Shown: piece by piece, positions 53,601-64,000 of the stretch
Position numbering within the stretch: the first letter of the stretch is position 1
How the letters are laid out: each line of letters begins with the position of its first letter
Source: Archilochus colubris
Lineage: Eukaryota > Chordata > Aves > Apodiformes > Trochilidae
Reading direction: 5' to 3'
DNA: 64,000 bases
Assembly (NCBI GenBank): GCA_023079485.1
Contig: CM041084.1
Location: forward strand, 20,116,609 to 20,180,608
Notes under the pieces: model-generated
Database searches by the model: none
What the model was told of the DNA's origin: nothing
What the model saw: the letters and a program-made list of their open reading frames with translations, nothing else
Made by a program: the position numbers and the translations under genes

Positions 53601-55401
53601 AAAATACTAGTATCAAAACAGCCAGCTGGCTAGAACACCCTCAAACTAGAACACATCAGCTATGGACATATTTTGTAACCACCCCAGTTTTCAATTATGC
53701 AAAGCAGTCATCTGAAAGCATTAACAGGCAAAACACCAGTGACTATTAAACAGTGAAACAAAGGCATGTTAGGTAATTGTGAACAGACACAGCAGTGTAT
53801 GGGATGAAGTCAGCATACAGTATAATGTACAATTGCAACACTTAATTCCAGAAGGATCACATTAAAATATAGTGCACAAAAGCAAACTCTTTCTGACACA
53901 GACACTAACAAGACTGAAAACACAGATCTGATGTTGAAGTCACCTAGTATTGCTCCAATTGGAATCAGAGTCAATGGAAAAGCAAACACCAAGATGCATT
54001 AACAGAATGAACATGAATGCAAACTAACAACAGTCTTTGTACAACAAACTCTATCAGGCATATCTAAAAATGCTGCCTTTCCTCACCATCTTATTTTACA
54101 GCACCTCAGCTGTGGAAAGAAAATACCATGCCTTAAAGAGCCACCTGGCTAAGTTACTGAGAAACCCAAAAGTTTATAAAGGCCAATGCATGTTTCTGCA
54201 GATGAGAATTCAAAGTAACCTGAAAGTCAATGGAAATAAGATGCTTCACAAGCTATTCACACTACAGAAGGGCTAGTCATCTCAAATGGTACAACTGGAA
54301 ACTGAAACAGATGTTTAAGGCAAAAGTGTTTGTGTAAGAACAGTAAACAGAACAAATAGCTAAGCAAGGCCACAAGAGATAAAATAAAGCCTGAAGGCTT
54401 GTTCAGCAAAGTGATTTAAATGTCCATAATTCTCCATGTTCTAATTAAGAGACTTGAATAAAGTAGTGTTACTCATGTGTGTTCCAGTTGAATACTCCAT
54501 CATTTCTCCTCCAACTTACTCCTCTGTCTTTGGTGTAATCTCTACCAATAAACATAAAATACAGTTGTGGTTCTCATTGTAAAAAAAACAACTTGGAAAA
54601 AATAAATTACATGCTTGTCATGATAAAATGCAAGATCCTGATCTGTTGCATGGTCCCATGATATGTATAGCAGCCTCTGAACAGTAGTTTAAATTATTAA
54701 TTATATCTGAAGCAGAATCATAATTTGCTGTTATCCCCTCAAATCCCTTCCCAGTTAACTAGTTTACTTTGGTAGATAAGCAATCTAATAGTCATGATAT
54801 ACTTGTGTTCAGTTCAAGAAGTAATAAATCCTAGACTCAGGTTAAGTTTGTAAATTTGTATATAGACCTTAGTTTGTAAGTGTAGCCATGATATGCAGAA
54901 TTACTGTTTTTCCTGCACTGGAAAAAGACACCACATCTGCCATAAAATGAGACAAAACTATTAAACCTGGTTGTCAGTTCATGATTAAACCAAAATAAAG
55001 TAAATTATTTTTAAACATTGTGTTAAATATATTCACATGATCACCATAGCTATACGAAATGGCCACTACTGCAATCACACACTATATGTACATAACGTAT
55101 ATGCCACAACAGTTTGTAAGTGTTGAGTTTTCACAGACTAGCCAATTTTACCAGACATAAATAATCTTGTACCAATTTTTAGGCATTTTAAAGGGAATTA
55201 AATGTCCTAAATACATACGTTCCTCTGCAAAATTAAAAAAAAAATCCTAAAAAGTCAGTGCAAATTGAACTTGTTCACCAAGATAGATTCTTGTTAAGCT
55301 GAGGATAAACAAAGTTTAAGAGATTAAAGGAAGAAACGCATAGAACTGCCAACTGCCTTTAGCAGAGGTTAAAGAAGACTGGGAATCAGAAGTCCTGGAT
55401 C
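50661..55401 (-). other. STAM: Probable STAM 3' untranslated region (~4.7 kb)
   Basis: No coding exon, CR1 element or other known repeat occurs between the STAM stop codon and a strong poly(A) site at 50661-50688. The stretch is AT-rich with many ATTTA-like motifs and contains T/A runs (T run at 53477-53497). A nearer possible signal, AATAAA on the minus strand near 52345, could give a shorter transcript. Extent is inferred only from the poly(A) site. Confidence 0.45.
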
Positions 55402-58400
55402 CTATAGCAGAGCCTTCTGTGAGTAACTATGTTGTGGTTGTTGAGGTGGCGGAGGCTGTGGCTGTTGTGGAGGTGCTTGCTGACTGCCTGCTGTCTGTGG
55501 CAGAGGTGTGGATGGTAAGTTATAGTTTGGCACCTGGGACATATTAGTTCCAGCATTCTGATAAGCAGCAACATCAACAGTAGCAGGTGGTGGACTATAC
55601 ACTGCAGCCTGGTTTGAGTAAGTATTTCCAGCAACAGAGCCAACCATTGCACTGAAAAAAAAATTGGGGAAAAAAAAAAAAAGCTAAATTTACAATTTAC
55701 CAACAGATCAGCAACACTTTACTGCTTCTTCAGCTGTTTTATATATACATACACAAACATCTCCTAACTCTGGACACCTTGCATATTTACAACTATGGCA
55801 AATGAATATTCTGACTAAAACTCAAACACATTCCTCAGATTTAGATACACCTAACGCACCTCCCATGGATTTAAAACTAGACTGCAAATCTATACTTTGT
55901 TCTATTTTGATGTGTAATATGGAATGCCATCTATCTTCCATTCTGCTCACAAATCAGGTGAAGTATGCAGAATACTTTATCAATATCACTTTATCAATAT
56001 CAATATCAATATATTCCAAATAAGGAAATTTTGGGGACAGAGACTAACAAATAATTCAATAACTGAAGTCGTGTGTCTCTCCCAACTTTATAAAATGAAA
56101 CCATTTTATAGAGGAAAAAAACCTGCCCTCATCTTTCCCTGGGGTCAATTCAAAACATTTTCACATAGAGGTAGCTTAGCCAAAGCTAAGTATCTTCACA
56201 CATCTACCCAAAACAGAAAGCCACCAGTAGCTGCTTTATATCAGGAAGCTGTATCCATTTAACTGTTCATATCCCATTCACTTCTTTTGCAAAATAAGTG
56301 GAATTCTCCCCATGCTTCCACAGCAAAATATGTGGAAAGAAACATACAATCTACACTGCCTCAGAATCTGTGCAAAGCCAGCCAGAGCAGAAAATAATCT
56401 TCATCAGTAAATTATTGAAAGTGGTCATTAAGTTATCTAAAATTAAAAATTAATCAGTCTCATCTATTTAATTTTCTCTAATTTTTCTTTTCCAAAAATC
56501 TGTATTGAAATTATGCATTTCTTATATAAAACATTAAAAACTAGAGAAAATTATAAAAACAACAGAGAAGTTTGAAGTTTGCCAGGGATTTTTATCAAAT
56601 ACACAACACCAATAAAAAACACTGGAAATATCTGTACTGAAGTATCTTTCTGTCGTGCTTAAAATTATAGTTCTGTAAGGAAAAAAAATCTCCTTTAAAT
56701 ATTATCTTTTATGTTTAAATAGCTTTAAACTGGAATAGGAAAAGCAAATTTTAAATTACTTTGTGTATGATGTCTGTGCAGGCTGACCAGGCAGTACTGA
56801 GCTGGCAGATGGAGTAACTGTGCCTTGGCTGAGAGAAGAGAGTTGTTCAGGAGGGAGATTATAGCCTTGAACATGGCCCATCTGTGTACTCCCTGCCACC
56901 AAATATGTGTTACTTTGAGGTTGCCCTGGATAAACCTAGAAAGTTAAATAAAGGCATATTAAAAATAAAATACAAGAAAATCCGGTATTTAATATTTGAA
57001 ATTAGAACTTACAGAAGTCTCTCAAACCATTTACTACTGATATTTTAATAGAAAACAACTTATTATCTCCTATTAGGCGTTGCAGAATGAAAAAAATACC
57101 AGATTTTCAAAAGACACTATTTACATTTCTAACGTCAGACTCCAGTACTAAAAAGGTCACATAGTGTGCTGGAAAAATTGTATTCCAAATTTTATTTTAA
57201 TGGCTATCAATTATACTAATTAAAAGCTTCTACTTTTGAATTAATATACTGAAGGATTAAAATCATTAATAAATAGCAGCCCAAAGCAGAAAATTTTTTG
57301 ATACCCAGATAGCTTTCACTAAGTAGTCACTGAAATTCATGTAATTTCATGTAACTGTTCAGACTGCCATTGTAAAATTACCTGAGTGGAGCAGAAGGCA
57401 AAAAGAGATCTTAAAGAATTTCAATTGGAAATAAATTTGTGTTCTGTAATTAACTGGAGAAAAAGCTTCTTAGCAGATGTGTTAACTGTTTTCTAAATCA
57501 CAACTAAATTTCTAAACTCTCTGCTTTTGTTTTGAATTCTTTGGCTTAACACAAAAAATGAGAAGAAATTACCATGTCTCTCACACAATTGAATTAATCT
57601 AAACTTACAATATACAGCTTTCCTTCTTAAGAGACATGAATGTCAGATTATATGTTCATAAAAGGTTTATCCATATCGCTCACGAATTTTAGAAGGCAGG
57701 AAAGGCATGAGATTTCCTAACTTTTCACAACTTTACACTGGTTCATCTTGACCACTAAATTCAGTTTTTCCCTTTAACAATCCCCAGACACATGCCCATT
57801 TATAGAACACTCAAATTATTTCATAGGCTCACAATATGATTGCTTATCATATATGAACAGAAGACAGTGTTCCTCTATAATATAATGCATTCTCTTCTTT
57901 TAGCTTCCTACAAATATGTATTTTCTTTCAGTGTCTTTTAAAACTAAATCCATTTCAATGTTTATATAATACTGAAGAGGTATTGAGTTGACTTGAATTC
58001 TTTTTTTACTCAGTCAAAAAAAACTTCCATTGGTATTTCAAAAAAGGAAATCAAAAGAAGAGATTGATTTTAGGATGGAGAAGGCATAATCTTAAGCAGG
58101 AATTGTACTCCTTTGGTTCTTTATTTTCTTAAACCCATTACACAAGAGACTGGCATCTTTAGTTTTTAATTTTATGTGCCAGTCAATAAAAAATGGGTTT
58201 TTCCTTGTTCAAAAAACAATTGAGCAGAAAAGAACTAGAAGTGTTACAACTTGAAAAAGGAACATATTCAAAGTTTTCATCTGATCACAAACTTTTTGTT
58301 TTTTACATACTGCGTTGCAAGAAACACTGGTCTTGAGAGACTTTATCTGAGGCAGAAAGATTATTTTAACCTAGCATTAAGGTAAGAGAGATCATAAAAA

Positions 58401-61400
58401 AACCCTTATTGGCATATATTTATTTAAGCCATCTAGAAAAGTATAATTTAAAAAAAATATATGAGCAAGTTTTGTGAATAATTTAGCTCATCTGGAGAAC
58501 TGTTTATCATTAATAATATTTAAGAAATCGACATAGCTCAGTATGTACTTGATAATTTCAATGGCCATTAAAAGTTACATACATACCTGAGAGCCAGAAA
58601 CACCAGATGACTGCATATAGTACTGTTGGTTTTGTAGTTTTGCATACATGGAATACATTGGGTCTTCATTCATTAGTTTGTTATACAAAGAAAGAGCCTC
58701 CATTGCTTTAACATTGAGCTCTGAAAGTTCTGAATGCTTCCTAGAAAATACATTTTACAGCTTATTCTACAGTTTAGATAACTTCAGAACAGAACAGACA
58801 ATCCAGGAAAATTTTCATGAGGTGTAATAAGAGACATACTTGTACTGCCTATGAAGCAATGTCTGACAAGTGCCATAACATCAAGTGATACAATGCTATA
58901 AAATACTATGTAACTAGGAAAAAAAACCTTCAGGCCTCCACCAAGATGAGAAGCTACTAATAAATACACCTGTTTTATTTGCCAGTATGCCTAAATATTA
59001 TTAAGATATTATTAACTAATAACAGAGGTCTATTAAAGGACAAATTTAATTTGAGTCCAAACACGTGTACTTTACCTGTCTATATCTTCCAACTTTTCAT
59101 CTATGAGAGGTCCCATCTGGTGGCACATTGCTAGAATAGAAAGACATTAAAACACATCAGAGTAATAAACCTTTCCATACTGCAAGTCAGAAAGGAGTTT
59201 TCTAAAAAATTATCAGATTGCAATGTGTAGATGCTAACCCATTGCTTTTTTAAAATCCTTCCTATAATCTGTATGCCAAAAAAATTACAGTAACAGAGGC
59301 AGTGTCATGAACAATTTAAAATAAAACACAGCAGAATCTTTCAGCAGTGGTACACTTTAAAGATGAGAATTTAAAAAGAAAATAAATACAGTGAAACATA
59401 ACACTTAACATCCAGGGAGTGCAAAACTGACTATTTTGCACAAAAGAGTTCAAGGAAATCTGAAGGGTGATCTCTTCTTCAGGGAGGGCAGAAACTCTGG
59501 GAAAAGACGTAAAACCTGGTGTAAATTCTGACTATTTTTATGTATAACACGAAGTGTGGTAAGAGGCATTAGAAGGACTGCTTATATGTCTGTACTACTG
59601 CCAACCACAAACACTGAGCTCCTCAAAGTGTTGGGATGAGCTCTCCAATTCAAAGACATTGGTGACTGGACATCTGGATGGAGGAAGAAATTAGTGGGTT
59701 TTTTCAAATGTTGATTAGCACCTGCCACAACTGGCAGGAACCCAAGATCCAACACATATCTATAAGAAAATTCCCAGAAACTATGCCTACCTAGCTACCC
59801 AAGATCTGAGTGTAGAGTAAATACAGTCTTGGATATGGCATTGTAGAACTATACACAGACAAACATATGGCAAATGCTTTTGCAGATGGCTGAGGAGTTA
59901 TCATCTGACTACAATACAGTTTTCAGATTACAGGAGTAGTTCCACAGTTTAATATAAAATTCAGCATTGTTCTAAGGATCTCACAACACATTTTGAAAGA
60001 AGATTCTACTGTAAAACCTCTACCTGGAGGTTGATTGACAAACATACCTTTAATTTCTTTGCCTCTGTCCTGACAATCAACTTAGACAACAGCCTCTATA
60101 ACTATATGAGGCACTTAAAACATCCATGTTTCCTCCTACCCTCCTTCAGCTTTAGAAGAACTACAATATGTGCAGACACATCCCTGATGTGCAGTTCCTA
60201 AAACAGGATCAATTTACAGGTTTTGTACTTCAGTCTCTTAGCAGTGGGAAACAGGAACTGAGAAAATTACTGCTCAGGCCCCTTTTTCAGGCTTGGTTGT
60301 GGTGTGCACATTAAGCTGAATTATTTTTATAATTCACATAGTTTAAAATTAATATAGGTAATTGCTAGAGAGGAAAACAACAAGAAGCCCCATGAAACTT
60401 TCTTACCCTCGAGATGAAGCAATTCTGGGAGGTCTGGCTGGTCATCAGATGGATCTGCACTTTGTAACATCTGCAAGAGTTGATCCATTTTATCCTAGAA
60501 CACAAATTGTGTAACTTAGGGCATACATGGGGAGAGGAAGAGTTAACAGTTTCAGGATAGTAAACTAAAGCAGCTATTTAAAGTAGTCATTTGGATCACT
60601 TGGGATTTGCAGATCATCTAGACTAACTTTTAGAAAACACAAATCACACATACTACTTCATAGAAATGAGGATGTTTGAACAATGAAAAGCCAAATGATA
60701 AAAATTATTAGCAGAAACAAGTGAAATGTGCAGAACAACCTTTTATTCCCAGAAGTCATTCTAAGCCTTATTTTCTGAGTAGTTTCTATTTTCCCTTTCT
60801 AGTTATTATATATGCAATACTACCACCTAGTGGGATTAGTGCAAAAGTTTTGACAGAATGCATAAAGAGTGTTTTTTTAAAAAGGGTACTTAAATCTAAG
60901 TTCACTGAAAACTATTCTGCATTTTCCAACGCCTATCAGCACATGAGCAATGTCATTATTAATACTTATAAAAGAGTTTCTTTAAAATTATGGGGGGAGG
61001 GATTATATAGTTGATTTCAGAATAAGCCATCCTTGATTAACCATCTTAAGAGCAACCTATTTATAAAAATAGAAAAGGGTGTAAATTAAGAACCATAGAC
61101 TCTCTAAAAATATGTCTTGCAATGAACTATACTGCTTGACCAAACATTATATGTAAATGATTAGAATTAACATTTTAGCTGAGTGCTATCAAGGAAACAG
61201 CCTTTAACATGCCAGAGTTACATAGGTCGTATCAAAGCAAACACTAATCCCATGTTTTTTCCTCCTAAATCTCAGGAAAGGCAGGAAGAAACTAAACAAA
61301 CCACTTCCTTTAAAATTATACTATGATAATTTTCAGAACAAAACACTAACACATAAACTAGCAGGGAATAACAGAAAACAAAAGGTGGAAGGCACTTATA

Positions 61401-63816
61401 GGCAGGGCTGAGATAAGCTATTTGGGCACATTACAAACTTAGATCTGTTGGGAGGAAGAATATTTGAGTCAGGAGTTAAATAGGACTTCAGAAAGGCTGT
61501 AACTGATTTTTTCACTTCAAAAAGCAATGCCAGAACCCTAGTTGAGAAAGAAATGGAAGGTCATGAGAGAGAAAGCAATAAATTCTCAAAGGAACAGTTT
61601 TAAGACCCCTGGGATAGAAATGAAAAATAAAAAGGCAGGGAAAAGCATCTTGAGCTGAGAGTTTCTGGGAACCTTGCAGAATCACTGTGAGGAGATTGCA
61701 GAGATCTCACGAACGCATTACTGACAAAACAACAGAAAGCTCATTTTGCAGAGAAGGAAAGAGACCTTTCAGACTGTGGGGAGATGATTATACTGGAAAT
61801 AAATCTAAGCCAGCATTCAGGGTGGGTATCACCGATATATCCTTAAGTACATAAAGCAAAACTTGAAAGTAAATGCATCAGTCCAACCAAGCTTCTAGTT
61901 TGGAAGTGAACAGCTGTACAATCCTGGAATAGGGCACTAAATGGAATAGTTTCCACATCCAGTTTCAGAAATTCCTAAGAACTTTGGGACACACAAATAC
62001 ATTAGAATACTGCAGATTACTAATTTTTTCCTTTCCCATTCTCTTTTGATTATGTTCTCCTGATATTTCAGATTGTTCTTGAGGTACAGTATGAATGCAC
62101 ATATTTAAATGAACTGGCAGTTGAAAATCAATACTTGTATCACACTTACTTCATCAATATAAACTGGTTCAGGCTCAGGTTCTATTGTCTCTACTTGAAC
62201 TTCATCACTGAACTGCACTGTTTTCTTCTCAGCTTTCACTGTAAGATAAACAGACAGGTTTAATTTTATAAAATAGAAATAAACAAAACAATGACAAAAA
62301 CCATAACACCTAGTATCTTGTCTCAGTACTTTGCATTTGAAGCATCTACTGTGAAAATAATAAAAAAAAAAATAAACAAGAAAACGAAAAAGGACTAGTG
62401 GGTCAGGTTTAAGAGAAAACTGGTAAAATCATTGGTGACAAACTGAAACCTTCTTTTTTCCAGAGCAAAGTATAGACTCAAAAGTTCTCAAATTGTGCTA
62501 TTCTTTCTCCATCAAACAGTACCTGAAAAAAATCTCACTCCTCCTTACTGAAGGCCACAATAAAAAACTCTGCTGACCTGCTCATACCTTTGCCACACTT
62601 ATCACAGGAGATTCTTCTTGCAACCCCATCAAATTTACAGAAATCAGTTCTAGCATCTTCAAACCTTGTCTAATAAGTGAATATTTTAATATAACTATTT
62701 CCAGTAGGTTAAACTGATCTAAATAGATACATGGTAACCAGTATGTAGACAATGCTCCTCCTATTATGTACATGTACATGTTCAAAGGCCTCATCTGGCT
62801 TGAGACCTTTGGTTTTTCCTTGATTAGACATATACCACTGCAATCAGGCAAAAAGGCAATTTGGAAGGAAACTGCTGTTGCCTACATTTATCTAGGTGTC
62901 AATGGAGTTGTTAAATGAGTCTCAAGGAAGCTGCTTGTTGAAGGAAGCTACTGACAAAGTCAGCAGTAAACAGCAACATATTTTACAGCAGATATCAGTT
63001 TGGACAACCTTGATCTGTCATATACAGATATGACTGCTGCTTTTGAGAACACAGCAAAGGCTCCTCAGGTTCACTCTGAGAATCACAATAACTTGCAAAT
63101 GAACTCCATCAGAGGGAAAGGAAATTCAAAAAGTACAACACAGAAAAGTACCCCTTGGGTCATGGCAAGGCTTAACATGTACAAAAAAATAGTTACTTAC
63201 TCATTTCTGGCTCAGCAGAAAGATCAGCTGTTACAAAATTAGATGGAAACAATCCTATACCCTGATGAGTTTCACCTTTCCACCAATTTGGATCACTAAA
63301 GATAAAAAAAAATTATTAAAAAACCCATACATTAAAAAAAACATCCTCACATGGAATTTTCTTAAGAATTGCACTTTACAAGGCCTTTCTACTACTTGTA
63401 CATAAGTACAATTTCTATATAGGCAGAAATCTTTAAACAAGAATCTTTATGCAATTACCTTTGTATGTAAAAAATCTAGGAGATAACTAAATAAAGTGTT
63501 TACTATATAAGTATATTTTATTGCAACTGTATTCCAATGGATGAGTCTGCACAGAAGATACAATTATTCTCAATTTATTTTTACTTTGTAATATACTTCT
63601 AGTAGGCATTCTCTATAAATTACCTGTCATCAAGAATAGTTATAAGTTCTCCAGCTTTAAAAGTTAATTCGTTGTCTTCAGCAGCCTCAAAATCATAGAT
63701 TGCACGAACCTTTCGGCCCTCATGTTTGGGATTTGTTAAAAGGCTTGAGGTGCTTGGATACAAACTGGAAAGTGTTGTTTGCTGTTGCCTTTGTTCTTTT
63801 AGTGACAGTTCAATAG
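50661..63816 (-). CDS. STAM: STAM, 3' part: last eight coding exons and 3' UTR
   Basis: Signal transducing adaptor molecule 1, the partner of HGS in the ESCRT-0 complex that captures ubiquitinated receptors on early endosomes; it is also linked to JAK/cytokine signalling. Eight coding exons join in phase to 1100 nt, giving 365 residues and a TAG stop at 55402. Order: end of the ubiquitin-interacting motif (IELSLKEQ), SH3 domain ([38 protein letters not shown]), an acidic EPEPEP stretch, coiled-coil/GAT core ([33 protein letters not shown]), and a Pro/Gln/Tyr-rich tail ending SYSQKALL. The ending and the [12 protein letters not shown] text fit STAM rather than STAM2. The VHS domain and first UIM residues lie beyond base 64000. 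Coordinates include the proposed 3' UTR; the coding part is 55402-63816. Confidence 0.94.
53470..53497. repeat. T-rich homopolymer run
   Basis: T runs totalling about 27 of 28 bases within the proposed STAM 3' UTR; on the transcript strand this is an A run. Confidence 0.9.
55402..55651 (-). CDS. STAM: STAM last coding exon: tail and stop codon
   Basis: 250 nt from phase 2 to the TAG at 55402-55404. It encodes [20 protein letters not shown], a [20 protein letters not shown] segment, a [14 protein letters not shown] run and the conserved ending HSYSQKALL. Acceptor TTTTTTTCAG. Confidence 0.94.
56760..56935 (-). CDS. STAM: STAM exon: Pro/Gln-rich tail, first part
   Basis: 176 nt, phase 0 to 2. 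It encodes [40 protein letters not shown] and [18 protein letters not shown]. Low-complexity polar tail, less conserved than the domains. Acceptor CTAG, donor AAA|GTAATT. Confidence 0.92.
58587..58740 (-). CDS. STAM: STAM exon: coiled-coil end and YxxM-like tail start
   Basis: 154 nt, phase 2 to 0. It encodes [40 protein letters not shown] and [11 protein letters not shown]. The tyrosine-containing MYSMYAKL stretch corresponds to the ITAM-like part of STAM. Donor GTATGT. Confidence 0.95.
59076..59130 (-). CDS. STAM: STAM exon: coiled-coil core
   Basis: 55 nt, phase 1 to 2. It encodes [17 protein letters not shown]. Short exon with clean acceptor (TTCTAG) and donor (GTAAA). Confidence 0.92.
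60407..60494 (-). CDS. STAM: STAM exon: start of coiled-coil/GAT core
   Basis: 88 nt, phase 0 to 1. It encodes [20 protein letters not shown] and DLPELLHLE. This helical region mediates HGS binding in human STAM. Acceptor TTCTAG, donor GTAAG. Confidence 0.94.
62150..62238 (-). CDS. STAM: STAM exon: acidic linker
   Basis: 89 nt, phase 1 to 0. It encodes [20 protein letters not shown] and EPEPVYIDE. Acceptor CTTACAG, donor GTAAGT. Confidence 0.94.
63201..63295 (-). CDS. STAM: STAM exon: second half of SH3
   Basis: 95 nt, phase 2 to 1. It encodes [20 protein letters not shown] and [11 protein letters not shown]. The WW and GLFPSNFV segments form the proline-peptide groove that binds deubiquitinases such as USP8/AMSH in this family. 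Donor GTAAGT. Confidence 0.95.
63624..63816 (-). CDS. STAM: STAM exon: UIM end and first half of SH3
   Basis: 193 nt, phase 1 to 2. It encodes [35 protein letters not shown] and [20 protein letters not shown], ending LITILDD. It carries the ALYDY-like box of the SH3 domain (AIYDF). Acceptor TTTGTAG, donor GTAAT. Confidence 0.95.
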
Positions 63817-64000
63817 CTACAAAAGAAGAGTTACTCACATGTAATTTCCTTACAAAAATGGGTTGAATTATACAAAATTTAACTGTGTAAAAACTTTTAG
63901 AATAATTCCATTCCTGCTACGTCATGATCAACTTCTGCCTTTCACCTAGAAATAATGGTAAAAACCAAAAGCCAAAAAGATGTTTATTAACAGAGAGCAC

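Larger units (their letters stand above)
55652..64000 (-). other. STAM introns in the window
   Basis: Introns 55652-56759, 56936-58586, 58741-59075, 59131-60406, 60495-62149, 62239-63200, 63296-63623 and the partial 63817-64000 are AT-rich. I recognise no CR1 copy, tandem array or RNA gene in them, in contrast to the repeat-bearing MRC1 introns. Confidence 0.65.

Noticed and set aside
55386..55703. Overlapping 105-codon frame in the STAM last exon
   Set aside because: Shadow frame of the CAG/CCA-rich STAM tail; it reads through the splice acceptor and gives a low-complexity His/Leu protein.

Overview
This is vertebrate nuclear DNA, almost certainly from a bird. Genes are split into short exons with consensus GT/AG borders. 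The introns are AT-rich and carry several CR1-type LINE fragments with the typical avian 3' tail (…CATAGAATCATAGAA / GGTTGGAAGGGACCTC). Two genes are recognised from their translated exons, both on the minus strand. Their order matches the STAM-MRC1 neighbourhood of human chromosome 10p. No bacterial, phage or CRISPR-type feature is present.

Region 1-34336: the 5' half of the macrophage mannose receptor gene MRC1 (or an MRC1-like paralogue). I could place 17 consecutive exons, and every reading phase closes. They encode the first 848 residues: signal peptide, cysteine-rich (ricin-like) domain, fibronectin type II domain, C-type lectin-like domains (CTLD) 1-4, and the start of CTLD5. The rest of the gene (CTLD5-8, membrane segment, tail) lies beyond base 1. 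No frameshift or stop interrupts the coding sequence. Introns hold CR1 fragments (one a nested or inverted composite), a repeated ~105-bp unit of unknown family, a long CTTTC pentanucleotide array and a TA array close to exon 3.

Region 34337-50660: intergenic. It starts with a GC-rich block around the MRC1 first exon (to about 35010) and then becomes AT-rich. It holds two CR1 3' pieces, an isolated GC- and CpG-rich patch at 40.0-40.46 kb, and two facing complementary tetranucleotide arrays at 46.46-46.65 kb. I recognised no gene here; in human a TMEM236 gene sits between STAM and MRC1.

Region 50661-64000: the 3' part of STAM (signal transducing adaptor molecule 1). Its last eight coding exons give 365 residues and the stop codon: end of the ubiquitin-interacting motif, SH3 domain, coiled-coil/GAT core and proline/glutamine-rich tail. 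A long 3' UTR probably follows, ending at a well-formed poly(A) site near 50661. The VHS-domain exons lie beyond base 64000.

The two genes act separately: MRC1 is an endocytic glycan receptor of macrophages and sinusoidal endothelium, and STAM is an ESCRT-0 subunit that sorts ubiquitinated receptors on endosomes. I found no convincing new biological system. The points worth checking concern repeats, splice choice and the expected gene that I could not find.
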